Positions 39,800 to 48,556 of a DNA stretch of 51,070 nt are shown here, in pieces. The stretch comes from an uncultured Nitriliruptoraceae bacterium (lineage in GTDB: Bacteria > Actinomycetota > Nitriliruptoria > Nitriliruptorales > Nitriliruptoraceae), in contig CAJXTG010000009.1 in NCBI GenBank assembly GCA_913060655.1, forward strand, positions 1 to 51,070, read 5' to 3'. Made by a program: the position numbers and the translations under genes. The stretch's first letter is position 1. Each line of letters opens with the position of its first letter. The notes under the pieces are model-generated. The model did not search any database, was not told the origin of the DNA, and saw nothing but the letters and a program-made list of their open reading frames with translations.

Positions 39800-41436
39800 C
39801 CGGGACGCGGGGGACGCGACGGCGGCCGCGCGGCCGTCCGCTGCTGCTCGCCGCGGTCCCCACGGCCTTCCTCGGCCTGTTCTTCCTCTGGCCGCTGGTC
39901 CGGGTCCTCGGCCGCGGTCTCGGCGTCGACGCCACCCCCCTCGCGCCGCTGTGGGACGTCGCCCGCGACCCCCGCACCCACGAGGTCGTCGCGTTCACCG
40001 CGGGGCAGGCCGTCGCGTCGACCGTGCTGACCCTCGCCGTCGGACTGCCCGTCGCCGGCGTGCTGGCCCGGTACCGGTTCCGCGGCCGGCAGGTGCTGGA
40101 GGCGGCGACGCTCGTGCCGTTCGTGCTCCCGACCGTCGTCGTCGGCAGCGCGTTCGTCGCGCTGCTCGGACGGCTCGCCCCCGTCGTCGACCTGCGCGGC
40201 ACGACGTGGGCGATCCTGCTCGCCCACGTGTTCTTCAACGTGTCCGTGGTGGTGCGCACCGTCGGAGGGCTGTGGCGCCACCTCGACGAGGCCCCGCTGC
40301 TCGCCGCCCGCACGCTCGGTGCCGGACCGCTGCGGGCGTTCCGGGAGGTGACGCTCCCCCGGCTGCGGCCGGCGATCATGGCCGCGTCCGCCGTCGTGTT
40401 CCTGTTCACGTTCACGTCGTTCGGCGTGGTCCTCATCCTCGGCGGACCGGGACGGTCCACGATCGAGGTGGAGATCCACCGGGCGACCGCCCAGCTGCTC
40501 GACCTGCGCACCGCCGCCGCCCTGTCGGTGCTGCAGCTCCTCGCGGTGGTCGCCACCCTCGGCCTGTACGACCGGTCACGCCGGCATCAGGCGGCCCGGC
40601 CGCTGGCACGGACCGCGACCACCGCCCGGCCGGTGCGCGGGGTGCGAGCACGGCTCGCCGTCGGCGGGGCCGTCGCACTGCTCGCCACCGTCCAGGGCGT
40701 CCCGCTCCTCGCCCTCGGCGAGCGGGCCCTGCGCGTCGGCGACGGCTGGGGGCTGGACCACTTCCGCACCCTCGGACGACCGACCCGCGAGGCGGTGCTG
40801 AGCGTCGTGCCGGCGGAGGCGGTCGTGAACTCGCTCGCCATCGCGACGGTCGCGACGCTGCTCGCCCTCGCCGTGGGCACGTCCGCGGCGGTGACCGCCG
40901 TGTCCGGCGGGCGCGTGGGACGGCTGATGGACGGGGCGCTGATGCTGCCGCTGGGGACGTCCGCGGTGACGCTGGGGCTGGGGCTGCTGCTCGCGTTCCG
41001 GACCGGCCCGTTCGCCGGCCGTGGCGCCGTCCTGCTCGTCCCCGTCGCCCAGGCGCTCGTCGCCGTCCCGTTCGTCGTCCGGACCCTCCTGCCGGTCCTG
41101 CGGGCGATCGACCGGCGGCTGCGTGAGGCGGCGGCCACGCTCGGCGCGCCACCGCGACGGGTGTGGCGGGAGGTCGACCTGCCGATCGTGTCCCGGGCCG
41201 GTCTGGTCGCCGCCGGGTTCTCGTTCGCGGTGACCATCGGGGAGTTCGGCGCGACGATCTTCGTCGCCCGCGCGTCCCAGCCGACGATCCCCGTCGCCAT
41301 CCACCGGGCGCTCGGCCTGCCCGGTGAGGTCAACCTCGGGCGGGCGATGGCCCTGTCGGTGCTGCTCGCGCTCATCACCGGCACCGTCGTGCTGCTCATC
41401 GACCGGATCCGTGTCGGCCAGGTCGGACGGTTCTGA
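39796..41436 (+). CDS. thiP: thiamine ABC transporter permease, fused two-domain
   Basis: A 546-residue membrane protein with two homologous permease halves (about 1-270 and 285-546), each with about six helices and an EAA loop. The first is LLAARTLGAGPLRAFREV and the second REAAATLGAPPRRVWREV. This fused layout is that of ThiP and iron FbpB-type permeases; the neighbours ThiB and ThiQ decide for thiamine. GTG at 39796 overlaps the thiB stop, and its TGA shares one base with the thiQ ATG. Length is near E. coli ThiP (536). Confidence 0.93.
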   Translation: MTGTRGTRRRPRGRPLLLAAVPTAFLGLFFLWPLVRVLGRGLGVDATPLAPLWDVARDPRTHEVVAFTAGQAVASTVLTLAVGLPVAGVLARYRFRGRQVLEAATLVPFVLPTVVVGSAFVALLGRLAPVVDLRGTTWAILLAHVFFNVSVVVRTVGGLWRHLDEAPLLAARTLGAGPLRAFREVTLPRLRPAIMAASAVVFLFTFTSFGVVLILGGPGRSTIEVEIHRATAQLLDLRTAAALSVLQLLAVVATLGLYDRSRRHQAARPLARTATTARPVRGVRARLAVGGAVALLATVQGVPLLALGERALRVGDGWGLDHFRTLGRPTREAVLSVVPAEAVVNSLAIATVATLLALAVGTSAAVTAVSGGRVGRLMDGALMLPLGTSAVTLGLGLLLAFRTGPFAGRGAVLLVPVAQALVAVPFVVRTLLPVLRAIDRRLREAAATLGAPPRRVWREVDLPIVSRAGLVAAGFSFAVTIGEFGATIFVARASQPTIPVAIHRALGLPGEVNLGRAMALSVLLALITGTVVLLIDRIRVGQVGRF

Positions 41437-42527
41437 TGGGCGCGCTCACCGTCGAGGGGCTCCGGGCCGGCTACGGCGCCGGTCCCGACGTGCTGCACGA
41501 CGTGACGCTCGACGTCCGTCCCGGGGAGGTCGTCGCGCTGCTCGGCGCGAGCGGCAGCGGGAAGTCGACGCTGCTGCGGTGCGTCGCCGGGCTCGAGCCG
41601 CTGCGGGCGGGCCGCATCCTGCTCGGTGGTGCCGACGCGGCGGCGCTGCCCGTCGAGCGGCGCGACGTCGGGCTCGTGTTCCAGGACCACGCGCTGTTCC
41701 CCCACCGTGACGTCGCCGGCAACGTGGCGTTCGGTCCGCGCATGCAGGGGCTCGCGCCGGCGGACATCGACGCGCGGGTGGACCACGCGCTGCGGCGGGT
41801 GGGGCTCGCAGCGCTCGCCGACCGGCCCGTCGACGCGCTCAGCGGCGGGGAGCAGCAGCGGGTCGCGCTCGCCCGGGCCCTGGCGGCCCGCCCCCGTCTG
41901 CTGCTGCTCGACGAGCCCTACGGCAGCCTGGACCGGCCACTGCGGGAGGGGCTGGCGTCGGCGCTGCCCGCTCTCGTCCGCGACGAGGGGGTCGGCGCGC
42001 TGCTCGTCACCCACGACCAGCAGGAGGCGCTGCGGGCGGCGGACCGCATCGCCGTGCTCGCCGGCGGCACCGTCCGCCAGTTCGACGTCCCCGAGCGGCT
42101 GTGGCGCGACCCTGCCGACGCGACCGTCGCGACGTTCCTCGGCGTCGGGCCGCTGTTCCCCGCGACCGTCACGGACGGGACCGCCCACACGGCCGTGGGC
42201 ACCTTCCCCGTCGCCACGGCGGCCGACGGGCCGGCCCGGCTGCTCGTCCCCACGGCGGCGCTGCACGTCGACCCGCACCCCGACGGGCCCCGCCTCGACG
42301 CCACCGTCGTCGACGTGCGCTTCGCCGGTGACGCCCACCGGCTCGAGGTGCGCAGCGGCGAGCACACGTTCGCGGTGCGCACCACCACGGCGGACGCGCT
42401 GCCCGCACCGGGCGGGACGGTCACGCTCGGGGTCGACCCGCGGGCGCTGCGGGTGCTGCCCGCCGACGACGGGCCGCGGGCCGGGTCGCAGACGGGGCAG
42501 CGGGCCGAGCCGCGGGCCGGTCAGTAG
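41436..42527 (+). CDS. thiQ: thiamine ABC transporter ATP-binding protein
   Basis: A 363-residue ATPase. Walker A is GASGSGKST, Q-loop VFQDHALFPH, signature LSGGEQQRVALARAL, Walker B LLLLDEPYGSLD and switch LLVTHDQQEAL. A C-terminal TOBE-like domain (about 235-345: LLVPTAALHVDP, GVDPRALRVLP) makes it longer than enterobacterial ThiQ (about 230) and closer to FbpC/PotA-type ATPases. It energises ThiP. The Pro/Gly/Arg-rich tail is probably disordered. Its last 7 bp overlap the convergent moeZ gene. Confidence 0.91.
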   Translation: MGALTVEGLRAGYGAGPDVLHDVTLDVRPGEVVALLGASGSGKSTLLRCVAGLEPLRAGRILLGGADAAALPVERRDVGLVFQDHALFPHRDVAGNVAFGPRMQGLAPADIDARVDHALRRVGLAALADRPVDALSGGEQQRVALARALAARPRLLLLDEPYGSLDRPLREGLASALPALVRDEGVGALLVTHDQQEALRAADRIAVLAGGTVRQFDVPERLWRDPADATVATFLGVGPLFPATVTDGTAHTAVGTFPVATAADGPARLLVPTAALHVDPHPDGPRLDATVVDVRFAGDAHRLEVRSGEHTFAVRTTTADALPAPGGTVTLGVDPRALRVLPADDGPRAGSQTGQRAEPRAGQ

Positions 42528-43696
42528 ACGGGGATGCTCGGGTCGACCTGGCGGGCGTAGAGGTCGATGCCGCCGCGCATCGAGCGGGCGCGGAAGCCGG
42601 CACCACGCAGCAGCTGCACCGACTCGAGGGAGCGCACCCCGCCCTTGCAGTGCACGACGTACTCGACGTCCGGGTCGAGCTCGGTGAGCCGCCCGGCGAG
42701 CGTGTCCTTGGGGATCAGCGTCGAACCCGGGATGCGGTTGATCTCGAACTCGTGCGGCTCCCGGACGTCGAGGAGCACGACGTCGTCCCGGTCGGCGAGC
42801 TCGACGTACTCGGACGGGAGGATCTCGAGGTCGGCGAGGTCGGCGGGCTCGACCACGGTGCGGTCGTGCGCCGGGACGCCGCAGAAGTCCTCGTAGTCGA
42901 TCAGCGCGGTGACGGTCGGGTCCGGACCGCACACGGGGCAGCGCGGGTCCTTGCGGACCTTCACGTAGGTCCAGTCCTGCTCGAGCGCGTCGTACACGCC
43001 CAGGCGGCCGACCATGCTGCGGCCCACCCCGGTGATCGTCTTGAGCACCTCGATGCCCTGTGCGGTGCCGATGTGGCCGGCCATGACGCCGAACACGCCA
43101 CCCTCCGCGCAGTTGGGGACCATGCCCGGCGGTGGCGGCTCGGGGTACATGCAGCGGTAGCAGGGCCCCTCCTCCGCCCAGAAGACGCTCAGCTGCCCCT
43201 CGAAGCGGAAGATCGAGCCGTACACGTTGGGCGTGCCGGTCAGCACGCTCGCGTCGTTGACGAGGTAGCGGGTCGGGAAGTTGTCGGTGCCGTCGGCGAC
43301 GACGTCGTAGCCGCCGATGATGTCGAGCGCGTTGTCGCTGGTGAGGAAGGTGCGGTGCAGCTCGACGTTCACGTTCGGGTTGAGGTCCTTGATGGACGCG
43401 AGCGCCGAGTCGAGCTTGTGCGTGCCGAGGTCGCTCGTACCGTGGATCACCTGCCGCTGGAGGTTCGACGCGTCGACGACGTCGTCATCGACGAGCCCGA
43501 TCGTGCCCACACCGGCCGCCGCGAGGTACAGCGCCAGGGGCGAGCCGAGGCCACCGGTGCCGACGAGCAGGACGCGCGCCGCCTTGATGCGCTCCTGTCC
43601 GGCCAGCCCGATCTCGGGGATGATCAGGTGCCGGCTGTACCGCGCGATCTCCTCATGGGTCAGCGGTTCACGGCGGTCGACGGCGGGACGGGACAC
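42521..43696 (-). CDS. moeZ: adenylyltransferase/sulfurtransferase MoeZ
   Basis: A 391-residue protein: N-terminal E1-like ThiF/MoeB adenylyltransferase (about 15-260) with GTGGLGSPLALYLAAAGVG, VVADGTDNFPTRYLVND, a zinc-binding CxxC pair (CYRCMYPEP and CPVCG), and a C-terminal rhodanese domain (about 285-391) with active-site Cys in VVHCKGGVRS. MoeZ activates the C-terminal glycine of sulfur carriers such as MoaD, ThiS or CysO and passes sulfur to make a thiocarboxylate. Its place between the thiamine and SUF operons fits sulfur trafficking, but no carrier gene is adjacent. The ATG faces a 147-bp gap after the SUF operon. Confidence 0.95.
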   Translation of the reverse strand: MSRPAVDRREPLTHEEIARYSRHLIIPEIGLAGQERIKAARVLLVGTGGLGSPLALYLAAAGVGTIGLVDDDVVDASNLQRQVIHGTSDLGTHKLDSALASIKDLNPNVNVELHRTFLTSDNALDIIGGYDVVADGTDNFPTRYLVNDASVLTGTPNVYGSIFRFEGQLSVFWAEEGPCYRCMYPEPPPPGMVPNCAEGGVFGVMAGHIGTAQGIEVLKTITGVGRSMVGRLGVYDALEQDWTYVKVRKDPRCPVCGPDPTVTALIDYEDFCGVPAHDRTVVEPADLADLEILPSEYVELADRDDVVLLDVREPHEFEINRIPGSTLIPKDTLAGRLTELDPDVEYVVHCKGGVRSLESVQLLRGAGFRARSMRGGIDLYARQVDPSIPVY

Positions 43697-43816
43697 GGGC
43701 TCCTCCGGGCTCGGAGCGGGACGGGTGGGGCGCGGGGACGCGGGGCGGGAGCTGCGGGTGCGGAGTGTCGCGGCGGGACGGCGCCGGCCCGCCCCGGCAT
43801 GTGCGAACGGTGCGAA

Positions 43817-43835
43817 CCGGCGGCCGGACCGCCGG
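43817..43835 (-). terminator. hairpin after the SUF operon
   Basis: CCGGCGG-CCGGA-CCGCCGG, a perfect 7-bp stem with a 5-base loop, begins 8 bases past the sufT stop. It has no T-run but is well placed to end the SUF transcript before moeZ. The remainder of 43697-43843 shows no other element. Confidence 0.4.
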
Positions 43836-43843
43836 GGGGACGC

Positions 43844-44308
43844 TCAGACGTTCATGCCCATCGCCCGCAGCTCCTCCCGCACGTAGTCGGCGATCTTGTC
43901 GGTCGACCACGGCGGGGTGAAGGTGAACTCGACGTCGACGACGTCGACGCCCGGCATCGCCCCCATGATGACCGAGCACTGCTGGTGGATGATCTCGGTC
44001 AGCGGGCAGCCGACCGACGTCAGGGTCATGAGGACGTGCACCTGGCCGCGCTGCGGCTTGGTGACCTCGTACACGAGCCCGAGGTCGACGATGTTGTAGC
44101 CGATCTCGGGGTCGATGACGGCCCGGAGGGCGTTGGTGAGCGCCTCGGTCGACGGCATGCCGTCGTCGTCGAGCGGCAGGTCGGCGAAGGGGTGCGCCCG
44201 CTCCGGCTGCGCCTCGACCGCGCCGGTGGGGGTGTCGGCCTCGGGGATGCCCTCGCCGTCGTCGAGGAGCTCGCTGATGGAGGGGGAGGTGTCGGTCGCG
44301 TCACTCAT
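43844..44308 (-). CDS. sufT: SufT-like iron-sulfur assembly factor (MIP18/DUF59)
   Basis: A 154-residue protein with a disordered acidic N-terminus (about 1-45) and a MIP18/DUF59 domain: ALRAVIDPEIGYNIVDLGLVYEV, TLTSVGCPLTEII with the conserved cysteine, and VEFTFTPPWSTDKI. SufT/PaaD-family proteins help mature iron-sulfur proteins in the SUF pathway. The ATG overlaps the end of sufU by 8 bp, making it the last gene of the SUF operon. The Gly-Cys-Pro core is intact. Confidence 0.92.
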   Translation of the reverse strand: MSDATDTSPSISELLDDGEGIPEADTPTGAVEAQPERAHPFADLPLDDDGMPSTEALTNALRAVIDPEIGYNIVDLGLVYEVTKPQRGQVHVLMTLTSVGCPLTEIIHQQCSVIMGAMPGVDVVDVEFTFTPPWSTDKIADYVREELRAMGMNV

Positions 44309-44777
44309 GCTGGTCCTCGTGGGTCACGTCGTTGGCGTCGTCGCCGCGTCGGAAGGTGTCGATGGCGTCGCGCAGGGCCATCCAGCCGAGCAGGGCGCAC
44401 TTGACCCGCACGGGGAAGCGTGCCACGCCCTCGAACACCATGCTGTCACCGAGGTCGTCCGCCCGGCCCGGCTGCTCGCCGTGCATCATCAGCCGGAACT
44501 CCTCGACCAGGCCGAGGACGTCCTCGACCGGCCGGCCGAGCACGGCGACCGACATCGCCGAGGCGGAGGCGAGGCTGATGGAGCAGCCGTCACCGTCGTA
44601 GGCGAGCCCGTCCAGCACGCCGTCGCGGATGCGGATCCGCACGTCCAGCTCGTCCCCGCACAGCGGGTTCGAGTGGTGCACCTGCGCGTCCTCGCCGCTG
44701 AGCCCCGGCGCACGGTTGCGGGGGCTGCGGTAGTGGTCGAGGATGATCTCCTCGTACAGCGCGTCGAGCTCGCCCAT
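44301..44777 (-). CDS. sufU: SufU iron-sulfur scaffold/sulfur-transfer protein
   Basis: A 158-residue SufU/IscU-type protein. The three cysteines and the aspartate that bind zinc or accept sulfur are in NPLCGDELD, GDGCSISLASASAM and VKCALLGW. The insertion between the second and third cysteines (about 18-21 residues more than IscU) is the mark of SufU. It takes persulfide sulfur from SufS. It starts directly next to the sufS stop and overlaps sufT by 8 bp. Confidence 0.95.
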   Translation of the reverse strand: MGELDALYEEIILDHYRSPRNRAPGLSGEDAQVHHSNPLCGDELDVRIRIRDGVLDGLAYDGDGCSISLASASAMSVAVLGRPVEDVLGLVEEFRLMMHGEQPGRADDLGDSMVFEGVARFPVRVKCALLGWMALRDAIDTFRRGDDANDVTHEDQHE

Positions 44778-46025
44778 CTACGCGCTCCTGCCGACGGCGA
44801 ACATCGCCCGTGCGGCGGCGAGCCCGTCGAGCAGCGGCTCGAGGTCGTCGGCGTCGTTGTAGACGTGCAGGCTCGCGCGCACGGTCGCGTTGATGCCGAG
44901 CTCGCGCATCAGCGGCTTGCAGCAGTGGTGGCCGACGCGGACGCACACGCCGCGCGCGTCGAGCATCGCGCCGACGTCGTGGGGGTGCACGCCGTCGACG
45001 GAGAAGGAGATGGCGGCGCCGCGCTCCGCCATCGTCGTCGGCCCGTGGACGGTGATGCCGTCGGCGTCGGCCAGTGCGGCGAGGAACGTCGCGCCGAGCT
45101 CGACCTCGTGCGCCCGGACCGCGTCGGGCCCGAGCTCCTCGAGGAACGCGACCGCGGCGGTCAGCCCGGCGGCCTCCGCGATCATCGGGGTCCCGGCCTC
45201 GAAGCGGTGCGGCACGTCGTTCCACGTCGCGCCGGTGAGGGTCACGTCGCGGATCATCTCCCCACCGGTGAGCATCGGCTCCATGCGCTCGAGCAGCGCC
45301 GGGTCGGCGACGAGCGCGCCGATCCCCGTCGGGCCGAACATCTTGTGGCCGGTGAGCGCGTAGCTGTCCACCCCGAGCGCCGCGACGTCGACGGGGAGGT
45401 GGGGGACGGCCTGCGTCCCGTCGACGTGGACGACGGCGTCGGGGTTCGCGTCACGCACGAGCGCGGCGAGGCCGGGCACGTCGTTGATCGTCCCGAGGGT
45501 GTTGGACACGTGCGTGAACGCGGCGAAGCGGACGCGACCGTCGGCGACGAGCCGTGCGGCCTCCGCGAGGTCGAGGTGCCCGTCCTCGGTCACCGGGACG
45601 TAGCGGACCTCGAAGCCGCGGTCGTTCGCCGCGTGGACGAACGGCACCATGTTGGCGTGGTGCTCCATCACGGTGCACAGCAGCGCGTCCCCGGGCCCGA
45701 GCGTGCGTCGCACGTAGCCGTAGGCGATCAGGTTGCACGCCTCCGTCGCGTTCTTGGTGAACACGACGCCGCGCGGGTCGGCGCCGACGAGGCGGGCCAG
45801 CGCGGTGCGGGCCCCCTCGTACGCGTCGGTCGCCTCCTCGGCGAGGAGGTACACGCCACGGTGCACGTTGGAGCGCGACGTGCGGTAGTAGCGCTCCATC
45901 GCGGCGAGGACGGCCTCGGGGGTCTGCGACGTCGCGGCGGAGTCGAGGTAGACGAGCCGCTCCCCCCGGACCTCGCGCGCGAGGGTGGGGAACTCCGTGC
46001 GGATCGCCGCGACGTCGATGGGCAC
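44778..46025 (-). CDS. sufS: cysteine desulfurase SufS
   Basis: A 415-residue group II cysteine desulfurase (PLP, fold type I). Seen are YLDSAATSQTP at the N-terminus, FTKNATEACNLIAYG, VHVDGTQAVPHLPVDV, the PLP lysine in ALTGHKMFGPTGIG, and the catalytic cysteine in VRVGHHCCKPLM. It releases sulfur from cysteine and hands it to SufU. It lies 2 bases after the sufC stop and abuts sufU. An extra Cys follows the catalytic Cys (HHCC). Length is normal. Confidence 0.96.
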   Translation of the reverse strand: MPIDVAAIRTEFPTLAREVRGERLVYLDSAATSQTPEAVLAAMERYYRTSRSNVHRGVYLLAEEATDAYEGARTALARLVGADPRGVVFTKNATEACNLIAYGYVRRTLGPGDALLCTVMEHHANMVPFVHAANDRGFEVRYVPVTEDGHLDLAEAARLVADGRVRFAAFTHVSNTLGTINDVPGLAALVRDANPDAVVHVDGTQAVPHLPVDVAALGVDSYALTGHKMFGPTGIGALVADPALLERMEPMLTGGEMIRDVTLTGATWNDVPHRFEAGTPMIAEAAGLTAAVAFLEELGPDAVRAHEVELGATFLAALADADGITVHGPTTMAERGAAISFSVDGVHPHDVGAMLDARGVCVRVGHHCCKPLMRELGINATVRASLHVYNDADDLEPLLDGLAAARAMFAVGRSA

Positions 46026-46027
46026 GG

Positions 46028-46768
46028 TCAGACGCTCGACTTCAGCCGCTCGTAGCCCTCCGCCTCGAGCTCGTCGGCGAGCTCCGGCCCGCCGGAGGCC
46101 GCGATGCGCCCCTCGAACATGACGTGCACCTCGTCGGGGCGGATGTAGCGCAGGATGCGGGTGTAGTGGGTGATGATGAGCACGCCGAGCTCCGGGCTGC
46201 GCAGCCGGTCGACGCCCTCGCTGACGATCCGCAGCGCGTCGACGTCGAGGCCCGAGTCGGTCTCGTCGAGGACGGCGAGGGCCGGCTTGAGCATCGCCAT
46301 CTGGAGGATCTCGAAGCGCTTCTTCTCACCGCCGGAGAAGCCCTCGTTGACCGACCGCTGCAGGAACGACTGGTCGACCTCCAGCGCCGCCATCTCCTCC
46401 TTCAGCCCGGTCATGAACTCGCGGACCGGGACGTCCTCGCCGCGCACCGCGTTGAGCGAGGTGCGCAGGAAGTTCGTGACGGACACGCCGGGGATCTCCG
46501 TCGGGTACTGCATGGCGAGGAACACGCCGAGGCGGGCCCGCTCGTCGGGGCTGAGCTCGTTCAGCTCGGTGCCCTCCCACGTCATCGTGCCCCCGGTGAT
46601 CTCGTAGGCCGGGTGGCCGGCGATCGCGTAGGCGAGCGTCGACTTGCCCGACCCGTTCGGCCCCATCAGCGCGATGGTCCGACCGCGGTCGAGGTCGAGG
46701 GTGACGCCGCGGAGGATCTCGTTGCCGTCGGCCTCGACGGTCAGGTCGCGGATCTCGAGGTCTGCCAT
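46028..46768 (-). CDS. sufC: SufC iron-sulfur assembly ATPase
   Basis: A 246-residue ABC-type ATPase of the SufBCD scaffold complex. Walker A is GPNGSGKSTLAYAI, the signature LQRSVNEGFSGGEKKRFE, and Walker B LAVLDETDSGLDVDAL, all in the SufC-specific form. ATP binding drives rearrangement of SufB-SufD. ATG at 46768 follows AAGGA. It lies 76 bp downstream of the Rieske-type ferredoxin gene and 2 bp before sufS. Confidence 0.96.
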   Translation of the reverse strand: MADLEIRDLTVEADGNEILRGVTLDLDRGRTIALMGPNGSGKSTLAYAIAGHPAYEITGGTMTWEGTELNELSPDERARLGVFLAMQYPTEIPGVSVTNFLRTSLNAVRGEDVPVREFMTGLKEEMAALEVDQSFLQRSVNEGFSGGEKKRFEILQMAMLKPALAVLDETDSGLDVDALRIVSEGVDRLRSPELGVLIITHYTRILRYIRPDEVHVMFEGRIAASGGPELADELEAEGYERLKSSV

Positions 46769-46844
46769 GTCGTGGTCCTTGTGAGGGGGGTGCGGGTGGG
46801 GGTCGGACTGCGGTGGGGCGGGCGAGGGTCCCGACAGGGGCCGC

Positions 46845-47186
46845 TCAGTGGTCGGGGGTCGGTGCGCCGTTCGTGGCGACGGTGACGTCGACCTCGACGG
46901 TGCCGTCGGTGACCCGCGTCGCGAACGTCGGGACGGGTCGGGTCGCGGGGAGGCTGGACGGTGCACCGGTGGTCAGGTCGAACGTCGAGCCGTGCAGGGA
47001 GCACTCGACCCCGCCGTCGATGACGAGCCCGTCGGCGAGGGACCAGCGCTGGTGGGAGCACACGTCGTGCAGCGCGAACACGTCGTCCCCGGTGCGGACG
47101 AGGCAGACGGGCACGTCGTCGACCTCCACCTGGACGGGGGTGGCGTCCGTGAGCGCGTCGAGCGCGGCGGCGGCGACGAAGCCCAT
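46845..47186 (-). CDS. Rieske-type [2Fe-2S] ferredoxin in the SUF operon
   Basis: A 113-residue Rieske ferredoxin like those of non-haem oxygenase systems. The cluster ligands are Cys-x-His in DVCSHQRW and Cys-x2-His in VECSLHGSTFD. It is embedded between sufD and sufC, with its ATG sharing one base with the sufD stop. Such a gene is commonly found at this place in actinobacterial SUF operons and is thought to supply electrons or be a substrate of the machine; that role is inference. Confidence 0.93.
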   Translation of the reverse strand: MGFVAAAALDALTDATPVQVEVDDVPVCLVRTGDDVFALHDVCSHQRWSLADGLVIDGGVECSLHGSTFDLTTGAPSSLPATRPVPTFATRVTDGTVEVDVTVATNGAPTPDH

Positions 47187-48556
47187 CAGGCCTCGCCCTC
47201 CTCACGCAGGTTGAGGTCGTTGACCTGCACGGCCGACAGGTCGGCCGCGGCGATGCGCCGTTCGATGACGGCGAGCGCCCGGTCGGAGACGCCGGGCAGG
47301 TCCGCCTCGTCGAGGATCTCGGTGAAGTAGCCGGTGACGATCATCCGCAGCGCCGTGTCACGGTCGATGCCCCGGGCCTGCAGGTAGTACAGGTGCCGGG
47401 CGTCGATCTGCCCGGTGGCGGAGCCGTGGCCGGCGGTGATGTCGCTGCACTCGATCTCGAGGAACGGCGTCGCGTCGGCCCGGGCCCCGTCGGTGAGGAT
47501 CAGGCTGCGGTTGTTCTCGTCGGTGGCCGTGCCGACCGCGTCACGGTGGACGAACACGTTGCCGCGGAAGACCGTCCGGCTCTCCCCCTGCAGCGCGCCC
47601 TTGAAGAGCACGTCGGACGACGCCCGCGGGGCGATGTGCCGCACGTAGGGCTGCAGGTCGAACCACTGCCCCTCGCTGGCCATGTAGATGCCCAGCGGCC
47701 GCACCTCCGCGCCGGGTCCGACGAGGTCGAACTCGGGGCGCAGACGGACCGTCGTCCCGCCGGTGGTGAACGCCAGGGCGAGCACGCGCGCGTCGCGGTG
47801 GACCTCCGCCTTCTGCAGGGCGAGGTGCTCGACGCCGCTCCCCCAGTCCTGCAGGGTCGCGAGCCGCAGCTGCGCGCCGTCCTCGACGATCAGCTCGGCG
47901 ACCTCATCGACGAGCGCGGAGACGCCGTCGACGCTGGTGTGCTCGAGGTACAGCGTCGCCCGGGCGTGATGGCCGACGACGGCGAGGACGCGCGGCAGGT
48001 GGGCGCCCGCCGCGGTCACGTGGACGTGGACCGAGATCGGGACGTCGAGCTCGACCTCGGCGGGGACGTGGAGGAACACGCCGCCGGTCCACGCCGCGTC
48101 GTTGAGGGTGATGGTGCGGTCCTCGTCGCTGCCGGTGCCGCCCTCCGTCGTCGTCGTGAGCCGACCGAGGTGCGCCTCGACGAGCGCGGCGTGGTCGGTC
48201 GCGGCCGTGCGGAGGTCGGTGACGACCACCCCCGCGGCCTCCGCCGCCGGGTGCTGCACCACCGAGGTCAGCGCCCCGTCGACGATGGTGACCTGCACGC
48301 CACCGCCCTCGACGCCGGCGAGCACGCCCTCCGGCGGCAGCCCGCCACCCTCGGCGGCGGCGAGCTCCCGTTCGACGTCGAAGCGCACGTCGAACGGGGT
48401 GGAGCGCCAGAACTCGTCGGTGTGGCTGTCGGGCCACGCCTGGTCGCCGAACCGGCGGGCGGCGAGCTGACGCCGCTCGGCGAGCCACGTGGGCTCGCCG
48501 GCGGCCTCGCTGGTCGACGCCAGCGACGCGGCGTCGATGCGGGAGAGCGTCGTCAT
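47186..48556 (-). CDS. sufD: SufD iron-sulfur scaffold subunit
   Basis: A 456-residue SufBD-family protein. The N-terminal helical part has [13 protein letters not shown] and DEFWRSTPF; the rest is the right-handed beta-helix with [31 protein letters not shown] and [18 protein letters not shown]. It partners SufB and SufC in assembling clusters. The core histidine of the GHGSA motif is present. It overlaps sufB by 4 bp and the Rieske gene by 1 bp. Confidence 0.94.
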   Translation of the reverse strand: MTTLSRIDAASLASTSEAAGEPTWLAERRQLAARRFGDQAWPDSHTDEFWRSTPFDVRFDVERELAAAEGGGLPPEGVLAGVEGGGVQVTIVDGALTSVVQHPAAEAAGVVVTDLRTAATDHAALVEAHLGRLTTTTEGGTGSDEDRTITLNDAAWTGGVFLHVPAEVELDVPISVHVHVTAAGAHLPRVLAVVGHHARATLYLEHTSVDGVSALVDEVAELIVEDGAQLRLATLQDWGSGVEHLALQKAEVHRDARVLALAFTTGGTTVRLRPEFDLVGPGAEVRPLGIYMASEGQWFDLQPYVRHIAPRASSDVLFKGALQGESRTVFRGNVFVHRDAVGTATDENNRSLILTDGARADATPFLEIECSDITAGHGSATGQIDARHLYYLQARGIDRDTALRMIVTGYFTEILDEADLPGVSDRALAVIERRIAAADLSAVQVNDLNLREEGEA

